This document shows, piece by piece, positions 1-7,804 of a stretch of 18,634 nucleotides of DNA (positions are counted from its first letter, which is position 1; every line of letters starts with the position of its first letter). The notes under the pieces are model-generated. The model saw nothing but the letters and a program-made list of their open reading frames with translations, was not told the DNA's origin and searched no databases. A program made the position numbers and the translations under genes. The stretch is from positions 1-18,634 of the forward strand of contig JAAWSH010000004.1 of NCBI GenBank assembly GCA_022801475.1, read 5' to 3'. The stretch comes from Acutalibacter sp. GTDB lineage: Bacteria > Bacillota > Clostridia > Oscillospirales > Acutalibacteraceae.

Positions 1-286
1 GCAGATTCTGGCCGAGGCCCACCGGGAGGCGGACTCTATTGTGCGCGCGGCGGAGGAACGGGCCAAGTCTCTGGTGATGCAGGAGGAGATTGTACGGCTG
101 GCCCAGGCAAAGGCCAACGAAATGCTGGGCCAGGCCCAGGCAAAGTTTAAAGAGATGCGCAAGGCCAGCAACGAATATGTGGACGACCTGATGCGCCGCA
201 CGGATGAGTCCCTTTCGGAAAGCTTGAACGAACTGCGCAAGACCCGGCAAAATATTAAGGCTTCACAGCGAAATGCACAAATGTAA
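1..286 (+). CDS. C-terminal part of a coiled-coil 'ATPase subunit B/H-like' protein
   Basis: Reading frame 2 is open from the window edge to a TAA at 284-286, so the start lies upstream. The visible 94 residues are almost entirely charged, alanine-rich helix with heptad character and no membrane segment (for example EADSIVRAAEERAK, then QAKANEMLGQAQAKFKEM). This matches a Clostridia family usually annotated as ATPase or ATP synthase subunit B-like or DivIVA-like coiled-coil protein, often found near coaD and ylbJ. No catalytic motif is visible and the function is unknown; the ATPase name reflects only coiled-coil similarity. A GTG at 41 is an internal codon and not a likely start. A strong terminator follows at 333-365, so the gene ends its own transcript and is separate from the dcw operon. 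Confidence 0.75.
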   Translation, partial: QILAEAHREADSIVRAAEERAKSLVMQEEIVRLAQAKANEMLGQAQAKFKEMRKASNEYVDDLMRRTDESLSESLNELRKTRQNIKASQRNAQM

Positions 287-332
287 GGCCTATAACTTGT
301 TTTAAATCCACAATTCTATACTGAAACGCTTT

Positions 333-365
333 TTCCCTTCGCAAGATATAGCGAAGGGAATTTTT
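333..365 (+). terminator. Rho-independent terminator after the coiled-coil gene
   Basis: A perfect 10-bp stem, TTCCCTTCGC (333-342) and GCGAAGGGAA (351-360), has an 8-base loop and is followed directly by TTTTTG. It separates the upstream gene from the mraZ promoter. Confidence 0.92.
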
Positions 366-434
366 GTTCTCTCCAGATAGGGTCGAACATGCCTTCGGCC
401 CTGGAAAAGAGCGGCTTTACGCAAGATTTAGCGG

Positions 435-463
435 TTGCTTTTAAACGGGAAATAGGCTATAAT
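435..463 (+). promoter_or_regulatory. Sigma-A-type promoter of the mraZ/dcw operon
   Basis: The -35 element TTGCTT (435-440) is 17 bases from a consensus -10 TATAAT (458-463). Transcription would start near 470, inside the repeat block that looks like the MraZ operator. This is the best promoter seen in the window. Confidence 0.78.
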
Positions 464-499
464 AGTGGTACTAAGTGGGGTGAAGTGGGTAAAAGTGCC
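464..499 (+). promoter_or_regulatory. Putative MraZ operator: four direct repeats at 10-bp spacing
   Basis: AGTGGT (464-469), AGTGGG (474-479), AGTGGG (484-489) and the degenerate AGTGCC (494-499) recur with exact 10-base phasing right after the -10 box. MraZ proteins are known to bind short direct repeats with a GTG/TGGG core and 10-base periodicity in front of their own operon. Placement over the transcription start suggests autorepression. That this copy is bound is inference. Confidence 0.75.
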
Positions 500-593
500 A
501 CGTTAGGGCACTAAGTATCAACCGGGCGGCAAAGTGCTGAAGACAGGCTGTGCCGGACTAAGGGCGCATGGCGCCGGAAAGGAAACAGGCGCT

Positions 594-1013
594 ATGCTGA
601 CAGGTGAGCATCGGCACAATATGGACCCAAAAGGCCGGGTGACGGTGCCCTCTAAGTTCCGTGAGGACTTGGGGGATAAGTTTTATGTCTGCAAGGGCTT
701 GGATGGCTGCCTGTTTGTTCTTTCAAATGCTCAGTGGGACAAGCTGATGGAAAAGGTAGCGGCCATGCCTTTGGCACAGGGCAAAGGCATTCAACGCTAT
801 TTTTTTTCCGGCGCGGCAGAGGTGGAGCCGGATAAACAGGGACGTATTTTGATTCCACCAAGCTTACGGGCCCATGCGGGGCTGGAAAAGGATGTAACCG
901 TCATCGGCGCGGCAGTGCGGGCCGAGATATGGGATACTGCTCGCTGGGAGGCCTATTGCGCACAGCAGACAGACGCGGACATTGAAGAGAGCATGAATCT
1001 GCTGGGCTTCTAG
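594..1013 (+). CDS. mraZ: Transcriptional regulator MraZ
   Basis: A 139-residue protein with the two SpoVT/AbrB-like halves of MraZ. The first has the DxxxR motif as D11-PKG-R15 followed by VTVPSKFRE; the second is D80-KQG-R84 followed by ILIPPSLR. MraZ is a DNA-binding autoregulator that heads dcw clusters and forms ring-shaped oligomers. The start is ATG 594, because MLTGEHRHNMDPKGR aligns with the usual N-terminus and AAAGGA (578-583) lies 10 bases upstream. The frame is open back to a GTG at 534, but those extra residues are not family-like. A promoter and a 10-bp-phased repeat operator lie just upstream. The gap to rsmH is unusually long, at more than 300 bases. Confidence 0.96.
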   Translation: MLTGEHRHNMDPKGRVTVPSKFREDLGDKFYVCKGLDGCLFVLSNAQWDKLMEKVAAMPLAQGKGIQRYFFSGAAEVEPDKQGRILIPPSLRAHAGLEKDVTVIGAAVRAEIWDTARWEAYCAQQTDADIEESMNLLGF

Positions 1014-1346
1014 AAACTTCTAAAAAGCGAGCCGGCGTTTGAAATAATTATGAAACTTCTCTGAAAAAAGGTTCTGTCCGCTTCTTTCAAGGTGGTAGGG
1101 ACTTTAGGGGGGGAGAAATTCCTAGCGGGGAAAGGCAAGGCTTTACGTTTCCCGCTGCCGTCCGAGGGCGGCAGCCAGGACGGAAGTCCAAAAGCATTTG
1201 AAAAGAAGGAAATCCTGTATCCCCATATTGTACAGGAACAATGATTTTATGTCAACTACCGTAACCAACAACATGTAAAGTTGGCTAAATATTTCCCGCA
1301 GCTGGGAAGGAAAGGAAGAGCCTCATCTTGGGGCCGGGTGGCGTTT
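1014..1346 (+). other. Long hairpin-rich leader between mraZ and rsmH
   Basis: This 333-base gap has no convincing gene. It holds a series of possible RNA hairpins: AGCGGGGAAA (1124-1133) with TTTCCCGCT (1148-1156), with one bulged G; GCTGCC (1154-1159) with GGCAGC (1170-1175), which shares three bases with the first and so cannot form fully with it; GGAC-GGAA-GTCC (1178-1189), a stem capped by a GNRA tetraloop; TCCTGTA (1213-1219) with TACAGGA (1231-1237); and CCAAC (1265-1269) with GTTGG (1280-1284). No T tract follows any of them, so they are not simple terminators. A cis-acting leader for rsmH and the genes behind it is possible. I do not recognise a known RNA family. Confidence 0.45.
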
Positions 1347-2273
1347 ATGGGATTTGAACACATCCCGGTATTGTTTCGAGAGACCATTCAGGCCCTGAAT
1401 ATCCGTCCGGATGGCCTTTATATTGATGGAACCGCCGGCGGTGGGGGACACTCCCAGGCTATTTTGGAACAGTTGGTCACTGGCCAGCTGTTGTCCATTG
1501 ACCAGGACCCAGACGCGGTAAAGGCCGCAGGCCAACGGCTGAAGTCTTTTTCCAACAGCAGGGTGGTCCAGGGGAATTTTAGCGACATGGCCTTATTGGC
1601 AAAGGAAAACGGTATGAGCGCTGTGGACGGGGTGTTGTTAGATATTGGCGTTTCCTCCCACCAGCTGGACACGGTGGAGCGGGGGTTTTCCTACCACCAT
1701 GACGCGCCGCTGGATATGCGAATGTCCCAGGAGGGGCAAACGGCGGCGCAGCTGGTGAATACGCTGCCCCAGGAGGCGCTGGCGAATATTATTTTTCGCT
1801 ATGGCGAGGACAAAAGTGCTGGGCGCATTGCGGCGGGCATTTGCCGGGCCAGGGAAGAGACGCCTATTATCGGCACGGCCCAGCTGGCGGAGATTGTAAA
1901 GCGCTCTGTTCCGGCGGCGGTGCGGCGGGCCGAGGGGCATCCGGCCAGAAAGACCTTTCAGGCCCTGCGCATCGCCGTGAACGGTGAACTGGACCGGCTT
2001 CAGAAGGGGCTGGAAGCGGCCTTTGGGCTGTTAAAGCCCGGAGGAAGGCTGGCGGTGATTACCTTCCACTCTCTGGAGGATCGGATCGTTAAGCGGCAGA
2101 TGGCCGCCTGGTGCCAGGGCTGCATATGTCCAAAGGACTTCCCAGTGTGCGTCTGTGGACATAAACCAGAGGGAAAGCTGGTCTATAAAAAGGGCGTGGC
2201 CCCTTCCAAAGAAGAGGTGGCAGAAAATCCGCGTTCTCGAAGCGCGCGGTTAAGAGTGTTTGAAAAGAGCTAG
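1347..2273 (+). CDS. rsmH: 16S rRNA m4C1402 N4-methyltransferase RsmH (MraW)
   Basis: RsmH uses S-adenosylmethionine to methylate N4 of C1402 in 16S rRNA, in the decoding centre. This 308-residue protein has the usual length and signatures: N-terminal FEHIPVLFRETI, the SAM-binding loop DGTAGGGGHS (27-36), LLDIGVSSHQLD (98-109), RKTFQALRIAVN (201-212) and FHSLEDRIVK (240-249). A cysteine cluster CQGCICPKDFPVCVCG (256-271) resembles the one common in Firmicutes homologues. ATG 1347 is chosen because MGFEHIPVL is the family N-terminus. The frame is open upstream to a TTG at 1281 and a GTG at 1338, but the extra residues are not family-like and only a weak GGGTGG precedes the ATG. It is the first enzyme gene after the structured leader. 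Confidence 0.96.
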   Translation: MGFEHIPVLFRETIQALNIRPDGLYIDGTAGGGGHSQAILEQLVTGQLLSIDQDPDAVKAAGQRLKSFSNSRVVQGNFSDMALLAKENGMSAVDGVLLDIGVSSHQLDTVERGFSYHHDAPLDMRMSQEGQTAAQLVNTLPQEALANIIFRYGEDKSAGRIAAGICRAREETPIIGTAQLAEIVKRSVPAAVRRAEGHPARKTFQALRIAVNGELDRLQKGLEAAFGLLKPGGRLAVITFHSLEDRIVKRQMAAWCQGCICPKDFPVCVCGHKPEGKLVYKKGVAPSKEEVAENPRSRSARLRVFEKS

Positions 2274-2312
2274 CGGGTATTTGGGGCGAGTGAACAGCTG
2301 GGCGGCTTTGTA

Positions 2313-2354
2313 AGCCGTAGGATGCGGAAAAGCGCGCCGGTCAATGGGACCGGC
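2313..2354 (+). other. Two hairpins abutting the ftsL ribosome binding site
   Basis: CGGCTT-TGT-AAGCCG (2313-2327) and GCCGGTC-AATGG-GACCGGC (2336-2354) are two perfect stems of 6 and 7 bp in the rsmH-ftsL gap. The second ends one base before the GGGGGAGG ribosome binding site (2356-2363). They could influence ftsL translation or protect the processed mRNA. There is no T tract, so termination is unlikely. Confidence 0.5.
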
Positions 2355-2370
2355 AGGGGGAGGCAGACTG

Positions 2371-2895
2371 ATGGCACGCCAGACAGAAGCATATGATTTT
2401 TCTCTTTTTGAGGAGAGAATGGGGAGCGCGGCGCCCATTTTAGAGCCTAGAATACAGGAACAGCCGGAACAACGTCCTGACAATGTGGTGGAGCTGCCAG
2501 AACAACCGCAGCAAAGTCCAAAGCATCAGCGCGGCTTTCTTCGTATGGCAGCGGCCGCTATTTGCTTTGCGATCATTTTTGCCACGGCTATCAGTGCTGT
2601 GTATAGCGAGGTGCAGCTAACCGAGTTGACCGAACAGATCAATAACACAAAAAATTCTTTAGCCGAGGCAGAAAGCCTGGAGATTCAGCTGAACATGCAG
2701 GCGGCACAGAAGATGACCGAGGCGCAGGTGGAAGAGTACGTCATGCAGCAGTTGGGCATGAGTAAAATGACCGGCGCACAGGTTACATACCTGCACATAG
2801 CCTCGCAGGATAAAGGCACTGTAGTGCAGGACATAGAAGGCGGTTCTCCCATTGACCAATTTTTTGAGATGATAAGGTCTTGGCTGGCCGGGTAA
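2371..2895 (+). CDS. ftsL: Cell division protein FtsL-like bitopic membrane protein
   Basis: A 174-residue protein: a Gln/Glu/Pro-rich cytoplasmic stretch (1-55), one membrane segment (about 57-77, rich in Ala and Ile), then an extracytoplasmic coiled coil (about 78-128, VQLTELTEQINNTKNSLAEA onward) and a short tail. This topology, and the position between rsmH and the PBP gene, identify FtsL, which with DivIC and FtsQ/DivIB forms the scaffold that activates FtsW and its transpeptidase. Sequence conservation in this family is low, so the call rests on topology and gene order. The start is ATG 2371, with GGGGGAGG (2356-2363) at good spacing; an ATG at 2344 in the same frame lies inside a hairpin loop and has no binding site. 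The tail is longer than in many FtsL proteins. Confidence 0.85.
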   Translation: MARQTEAYDFSLFEERMGSAAPILEPRIQEQPEQRPDNVVELPEQPQQSPKHQRGFLRMAAAAICFAIIFATAISAVYSEVQLTELTEQINNTKNSLAEAESLEIQLNMQAAQKMTEAQVEEYVMQQLGMSKMTGAQVTYLHIASQDKGTVVQDIEGGSPIDQFFEMIRSWLAG

Positions 2896-2938
2896 TAAGC
2901 GGGGCTGGCCAGGAATAAAATAGAATGGAGGAAATAGA

Positions 2939-2969
2939 GAGGGCCAAGGCGGTTTTTTGGCCCTCATTT
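2939..2969 (+). terminator. Terminator-like hairpin inside the dcw operon (ftsL-PBP gap)
   Basis: A perfect 9-bp stem GAGGGCCAA (2939-2947) / TTGGCCCTC (2957-2965) is followed by ATTTTGTT. It looks like an intrinsic terminator with a modest T tract, yet the downstream gene starts only about 50 bases later, so it may be leaky or act as an attenuator. A weak -10-like CATAAT (2979-2984) with TTGGCC (2957-2962) in the hairpin arm could restart transcription, but that is poorly supported. Confidence 0.6.
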
Positions 2970-3017
2970 TGTTCAATACATAATGGGAACTACCCATGAC
3001 GGAAAGGAGTTTGCCCG

Positions 3018-5321
3018 ATGGCAAAGGGGACTACGGAAAAAATCAGAAGAAAAGCGCTGGGAATTACAGCGGCTCTAATAATTCTGGGATTTGGAGCGGC
3101 AGCGGCCAGCCTGTTTAACTGGCAGATTCTCCGGGGGGAGGAAATGCGCGCCAAGGCATTGGAACAGAGCTTAATGAATACTACCTTGCCTGCCATGCGG
3201 GGCTCTATCTATGACGCTACCGGCAAAGTGCTGGCACAGAGCGCCAGTGTGTGGACCGTGGTGCTGGAGCCCGCCTATTTGGCGGGGGATGAAGCCTTAC
3301 GGCGTACGGTGGCCTCGGGGCTGGCCTCTATTCTGGAGTTGGATGAGGCTGAACTGTACGAGAAAACCGGTGATAAGAGCTCTTATTATACGGTGATCAA
3401 GCGGAAAGTCGAGACAGACATACGGGATAAAATCAATGACTTTAAGCGCAAGAATAAGATTGACAACGGCGTCCGGCTTATCGACGACTATAAACGCTAC
3501 TATCCATACGGCACTGTGGCCTCTAATGTGCTGGGTTTTACCGGTTCTGACAACCAGGGTCTGGGAGGCCTGGAAAGCGAGTATGAAGCCGAGCTTAGCG
3601 GCAGCGCCGGACGACTGATTGCCGCGAAAAATGGGTGGGGCACTGATATGCCCTTTGAGTATGAGCAGGTGGTGGAGGCAGAAAACGGACATGACCTGGT
3701 GCTTACTATAGATGAGACGGTACAGAGCATTCTGGAAAAGTACCTGGCCCAAGGCATTGAGCGAAACAATGTGGCGGCCGGCGCGGTAGCCATTATGATG
3801 GATGTAAACACTGGAGGGATCATTGGCCTGGCTACCAACCCCAGCTTTGACCCAAACGATCCCTTTACCATCCAGGACCAAAAGCTACTGACAGAGATTG
3901 CCGCCATGCCCGACGGAGATGAGAAGGATAAGGCGGAGTCTAACGCCCTGAACCTGCAATGGCGGAACAAAGCGGTGTCCGATACCTACTACCCGGGCAG
4001 TGTGTTCAAAATGTGCACCGGCTCCATGGCGCTGGAAGAGGGAGAGATCACTGAAAACAGCCAGTATACCTGTACCGGCGGCGAGAAGCTGGAGGGAGTT
4101 AAGGATCCGATCCACTGCTGGCAGCGGGCCGGCCACGGCACCACTACATTCCGGGAGGGTCTATGTAACTCCTGTAACCCTTGGTTCATGCATATCGGCG
4201 ATTTGCTGGGAGTAGATAGGTTTTGCAAATACCGGGAGGCATTTGGATTTACAGACGAAACCGGTATTGATTTGCCCGGCGAAGCAGATAGCCTGTACCA
4301 TCCGGCGGATACCATGCTGCCTATTGAGCTGGCTACAGAATGCTTTGGACAGAACTTTAGTATTACGCCTATCCAGATGATCAGTGCCTGCGCGGCGGTG
4401 GCCAACGGGGGCAACCTGGTGCGGCCCCATGTAGTGGACAGGATTGTAGACAGCAATGGGAACATTGTGAAAACAGCGGATACCAGTTACCGCCGCCAGG
4501 TAATCTCTGAGGAGACCTCAAGCATAATGACCAGCATCCTGCAGCAGAACGCGGCTTCGGGCACGGCTAAGGGCGGATATGTGTCTGGTTACCGCATCTG
4601 TGGAAAGACCGGTACTTCAGAAAAAGTGGCTAAATTCTATGAGGATAAAGCAAAGCACGCGGACGACCCGGAATATGTGGCGGAAATGGAGTACATAGCC
4701 TCCTACTGCGGCTTTGCTCCGGCGGAGAACCCCCAGTATGCCCTGTTGGTGTTTTTCGACGAGCCTGACCGGGCTTTGGGGAACACCGGCGGCAACGCGG
4801 TGGCGGGCCCGATCTTCTCCGCCATTATGCAGGAAGCGCTGCCCTATCTAGGCATCGAAGTGAAATATACAGAGGATGAATATGACCGGCTGGATATGGT
4901 CACACCCTCTGTGGTGGGCCTTACTATTGCCGAAGCCCAGAAGAAGCTGGAGGAGCAGGGGCTTGGCTATGACATTGTGGGCAATGGAGAGGACTGGGAA
5001 AACAAAGTGGTAGAGCAGATTCCGGAAAGTGGCTCTACCGTGCCGAAAGATGGTATGGTGGTGCTGTATACCCAGGGCTATGGTATGGATGAGGCCCTGG
5101 TAGAGGTACCGGACTTCTTTGGCTATGATTTTGTAAACGCCAGCTATCTTGCATACGTACAGGGCCTGCAAATCAGCGTAAACGGTGTGACAGAAGATGG
5201 CGCGGTAGTTTCTTTGCAAGGGGTGGAGCCTGGCGAGAAGGTGAAGCAAGGAACCGTTATTTCCCTTACCTTTGCGGCGGAGCTGAACACCGAGACCTAT
5301 GTAACGGATCTGCCGGACTAG
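3018..5321 (+). CDS. spoVD: Class B penicillin-binding protein with two PASTA domains (SpoVD/FtsI type)
   Basis: A D,D-transpeptidase that cross-links septal or spore peptidoglycan, 767 residues, anchored by one N-terminal membrane helix (about 13-36). RGSIYDATG (61-69) marks the start of the PBP dimerisation domain. The catalytic motifs are all present: S328-VFK-K331 (active serine), S385-C-N387 and K530-T-G532. Two C-terminal PASTA domains follow (about 626-686 and 694-755). The PASTA pair fits both the B. subtilis sporulation PBP SpoVD and its division paralogue PbpB. As only one such gene sits in this dcw cluster, it may be the division enzyme partnering FtsW; the symbol is a family label. 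The start is ATG 3018 with AAGGAG at 3003-3008. A terminator-like hairpin precedes it. Confidence 0.93.
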   Translation: MAKGTTEKIRRKALGITAALIILGFGAAAASLFNWQILRGEEMRAKALEQSLMNTTLPAMRGSIYDATGKVLAQSASVWTVVLEPAYLAGDEALRRTVASGLASILELDEAELYEKTGDKSSYYTVIKRKVETDIRDKINDFKRKNKIDNGVRLIDDYKRYYPYGTVASNVLGFTGSDNQGLGGLESEYEAELSGSAGRLIAAKNGWGTDMPFEYEQVVEAENGHDLVLTIDETVQSILEKYLAQGIERNNVAAGAVAIMMDVNTGGIIGLATNPSFDPNDPFTIQDQKLLTEIAAMPDGDEKDKAESNALNLQWRNKAVSDTYYPGSVFKMCTGSMALEEGEITENSQYTCTGGEKLEGVKDPIHCWQRAGHGTTTFREGLCNSCNPWFMHIGDLLGVDRFCKYREAFGFTDETGIDLPGEADSLYHPADTMLPIELATECFGQNFSITPIQMISACAAVANGGNLVRPHVVDRIVDSNGNIVKTADTSYRRQVISEETSSIMTSILQQNAASGTAKGGYVSGYRICGKTGTSEKVAKFYEDKAKHADDPEYVAEMEYIASYCGFAPAENPQYALLVFFDEPDRALGNTGGNAVAGPIFSAIMQEALPYLGIEVKYTEDEYDRLDMVTPSVVGLTIAEAQKKLEEQGLGYDIVGNGEDWENKVVEQIPESGSTVPKDGMVVLYTQGYGMDEALVEVPDFFGYDFVNASYLAYVQGLQISVNGVTEDGAVVSLQGVEPGEKVKQGTVISLTFAAELNTETYVTDLPD

Positions 5322-5413
5322 TAAGGCGGCAGCTAAAAGCTGGGCCAGATTCTTTAGAACTGAAATGTAAAAGCGCAAAAGGAATCGTTCAACAGGAAAA
5401 GAGAGGGTTGCAA

Positions 5414-6418
5414 ATGAACAACAGTTTCCTATACTTTTTGGCCGCGCTGGTGGCCTTTGCGGTCACGGCTGTGCTGGGCTGGTGGCTTATCCCTTTTTTA
5501 CACAAGCTGAAGTTTGGCCAGACCATTCGAGAGATCGGACCTAGCTGGCACAAAAAAAAGCAGGGAACCCCCACCATGGGAGGAATCATGTTTATTTTGG
5601 GTATTGCGGCGGCGGTGTGTTCCTGCGTTCCGGTGTACTATGGCTGCACAAAGGGCGAGGGCGGGCTAATGAGCGCCAAGGTCTTTGCGGGTCTGGGCAT
5701 GGCCCTGGGCTATGGGGCCATTGGCTTTATGGACGACTACATCGGTATTACCAAAAAACGCAACCTGGGGCTGACAGAAAAACAAAAACTGGTCTTACAG
5801 TTTTTGGTGGCTGGAGCCTATCTGCTGGCCCTCTACCTGGCTGGGGGCGGAACCACTACCATTCTGCCCTTTATTGGGCAGATCGACTTAGGGCTGGTCT
5901 ATTATCCTTTGGCGGCTATTCTCATTGTGGGCCTGACTAATGCGGTGAATTTTACAGATGGCGTGGATGGTCTGAACACCAGTGTCAGCCTGGTGGTGTT
6001 CATTGTCCTGGCTATGTGCGCGGGGATTCTGTCCATGACAGGGCTGTCGGTAATGGGTGTGGCCGCGGCTGCGGCATGCATCGGCTTTCTCATCTGGAAT
6101 TTCCACCCAGCTAAGGTCTTTATGGGTGATACGGGCTCCCTGTTCTTGGGCGGCATGGTGGGGGCCCTGGCCTTTGGCATTGACATGCCTGTGCTTCTGC
6201 TGCCTTTGGGGCTGATTTACTGGGCGGAAATTTTATCGGTTGTGTTGCAGGTAAGTTATTTTAAGGCTACCCACGGCAAGCGCTTGTTTAAGATGTCGCC
6301 AATCCACCACCACTTTGAGATGTGCGGGTGGAGCGAGGTAAAGATTTGTGGTGTATTCTGCCTGGTTACCCTGCTGGGTGGAGCCATAGCCGTGGCTTGT
6401 GTACTGTTCGGGGTGTAG
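5414..6418 (+). CDS. mraY: Phospho-N-acetylmuramoyl-pentapeptide-transferase MraY
   Basis: An integral membrane enzyme that transfers phospho-MurNAc-pentapeptide to undecaprenyl phosphate, making lipid I on the inner face of the membrane. The 334 residues have about ten hydrophobic helices and the family signatures: GTPTMGGIMF (51-60), FMDDYIGITKKRN (105-117) with the DD pair at 107-108, NAVNFTDGVDGLNT (176-189), FMGDTGSLFLGG (236-247) and the PIHHHFE loop (296-302). The start ATG 5414 is preceded by GAGAGGG (5401-5407). A TTG six bases earlier is in frame but has poorer spacing. It follows the PBP gene by about 90 bases with no terminator, so co-transcription is likely. murD, which often follows mraY, is absent; ftsW comes next. 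Confidence 0.97.
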   Translation: MNNSFLYFLAALVAFAVTAVLGWWLIPFLHKLKFGQTIREIGPSWHKKKQGTPTMGGIMFILGIAAAVCSCVPVYYGCTKGEGGLMSAKVFAGLGMALGYGAIGFMDDYIGITKKRNLGLTEKQKLVLQFLVAGAYLLALYLAGGGTTTILPFIGQIDLGLVYYPLAAILIVGLTNAVNFTDGVDGLNTSVSLVVFIVLAMCAGILSMTGLSVMGVAAAAACIGFLIWNFHPAKVFMGDTGSLFLGGMVGALAFGIDMPVLLLPLGLIYWAEILSVVLQVSYFKATHGKRLFKMSPIHHHFEMCGWSEVKICGVFCLVTLLGGAIAVACVLFGV

Positions 6419-6513
6419 GGAACCGTGTTATAAAACAGGAAAATACTGGAGTTTGGAGGAATTTCAAACTGCTTGCACAGAATATCCATAGTATTGAAAG
6501 GAGTTGATTGCCT

Positions 6514-7785
6514 ATGCCAGCAGTAGGCCGGACTGCCCGGGGCCTGGACCAGCCGCCCCGGCGGGCCCCCAGGTCCCCTGCCGCTCAGCCGGAAAAAAGA
6601 AAGCAGCGCCGCCGAAAGATGAAGTATGCCCTGTTCAGCTTAGGCAATGGGCTGGATATGCCCCTTTTTGTGTTTGTTATGGTTCTGCTGGCTGTGGGGC
6701 TGGTGATGCTCTTCTCCGCCAGCTATGCTGTCAGCTACTACAGCCAGGGCGACAGTTACTACTATATCTCCCGCCAGGGGGCTTTCGCGGCTTTTGGGGT
6801 GGTAGCAATGCTGTTGATTTCTCTTTTCGACTACCACCGCTTTCATAAGCTGGCCCTGCCCGTAGCGGGCGTTACGGTGGTACTGCTGGTCATGGTGTTG
6901 GTATTTGGCCCGCTGCTGCATGTTAAGCAAATTGCCCCTCCAGAGGGCGTGGCCTACCGCTGGCTGAATCTAGGGGTACAGTTTCAGCCCTCGGAGATTG
7001 CCAAATTCGCGCTGATTCTGCTCTTTGCCCACATGATCTCCATCTACGCCGAGAAGATGGGCACCTTCCGCTATGGGGTGCTGCCCTTTGTGGGGGTGTT
7101 GGGGCTGTTTGCCGCGCTGATTTTCTTAGAGAACCACATGTCCGGCACCTTGATTGTACTGGCGCTGGGGGCCATTATGATGTTCATTGGCGGCACCAAG
7201 CCCCGGTGGTTCGTCATTGGCGGCGCGGTGCTAGTTCTTCTGCTGCTGGCCTACCTGAGCTTTGGTGGCAAGGACGAGAGCGGCGAGGGTGGCGTGTACC
7301 AGATGAACCGCATCGCTGTATGGCTGAATCCCTTTGAGGGTGACCCCGACGATACCTGGCAGACCCGCCAGTCCCTGTACGCCATTGGTTCGGGAGGACT
7401 GCTGGGGGTAGGGCTGGGGCAGTCCCGCCAAAAGTACTTGTACCTGCCCATGCCCTACAATGACTTTATTTTCGCTGTGGTTTGCGAAGAGCTGGGTCTG
7501 GTGGGGGCGCTGGTAATTATGTTACTATTTGCCCTTTTAGTGTGGCGGGGGGTGTATATCTCGCTGAACGCTAAGGACCGCTTTGGCACCATGCTGGGGC
7601 TGGGAATTACCTTTCAGGTGGGCTTGCAGGCAGTGCTGAATATCTGCGTAGTCACCAATACCATCCCCAATACAGGCATCAGTCTGCCCTTTTTCAGCTC
7701 GGGAGGCACGTCGTTGATGATGCTCTTGGGACAAATGGGCATTCTGCTGAATATTTCCCGGAGTTCCAATGTGGAAAAGACCTAG
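6514..7785 (+). CDS. ftsW: Septal peptidoglycan polymerase FtsW (SEDS family)
   Basis: FtsW polymerises lipid II into glycan strands at the septum together with its class B PBP, here probably the product encoded at 3018-5321. The 423 residues start with a basic, proline-rich cytoplasmic extension (about 1-35), then about ten membrane helices. SEDS signatures: LFSASYAVSYY (66-76), SRQG (86-89), FQPSEIAKFALI (157-168), NHMSGTLIV (207-215), GGLLGVGLGQSRQKY (294-308), LPMPYNDFIFAVVCEELGLVG (311-331; the catalytic Asp of SEDS enzymes probably corresponds to D317) and NTGISLPFFSSGGTS (386-400). ATG 6514 is 10 bases after AAGGAG (6498-6503); a TTG at 6508 in the same frame sits too close to that site. 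No terminator follows, but two inverted-repeat elements fill the gap before murG. Confidence 0.96.
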   Translation: MPAVGRTARGLDQPPRRAPRSPAAQPEKRKQRRRKMKYALFSLGNGLDMPLFVFVMVLLAVGLVMLFSASYAVSYYSQGDSYYYISRQGAFAAFGVVAMLLISLFDYHRFHKLALPVAGVTVVLLVMVLVFGPLLHVKQIAPPEGVAYRWLNLGVQFQPSEIAKFALILLFAHMISIYAEKMGTFRYGVLPFVGVLGLFAALIFLENHMSGTLIVLALGAIMMFIGGTKPRWFVIGGAVLVLLLLAYLSFGGKDESGEGGVYQMNRIAVWLNPFEGDPDDTWQTRQSLYAIGSGGLLGVGLGQSRQKYLYLPMPYNDFIFAVVCEELGLVGALVIMLLFALLVWRGVYISLNAKDRFGTMLGLGITFQVGLQAVLNICVVTNTIPNTGISLPFFSSGGTSLMMLLGQMGILLNISRSSNVEKT

Positions 7786-7804
7786 AGGATAAGCACTCAA
7801 TTAC

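Noticed and set aside
1281..1346. Upstream TTG start for rsmH adding 22 residues
   Set aside because: The family N-terminus begins at the FEHIPVL block, the added residues are not family-like, and no ribosome binding site precedes the TTG.
1014..1346. Identity of the rsmH leader with the actinobacterial mraW RNA motif
   Set aside because: The position is the same, but I cannot match the structure and the genome is not actinobacterial. It is kept only as an unclassified leader.
3297..3970. Long minus-strand frames opposite the PBP gene (also 3989-4465 and 4848-5378)
   Set aside because: They are shadows of a strongly coding plus-strand gene with intact SxxK, SxN and KTG motifs.
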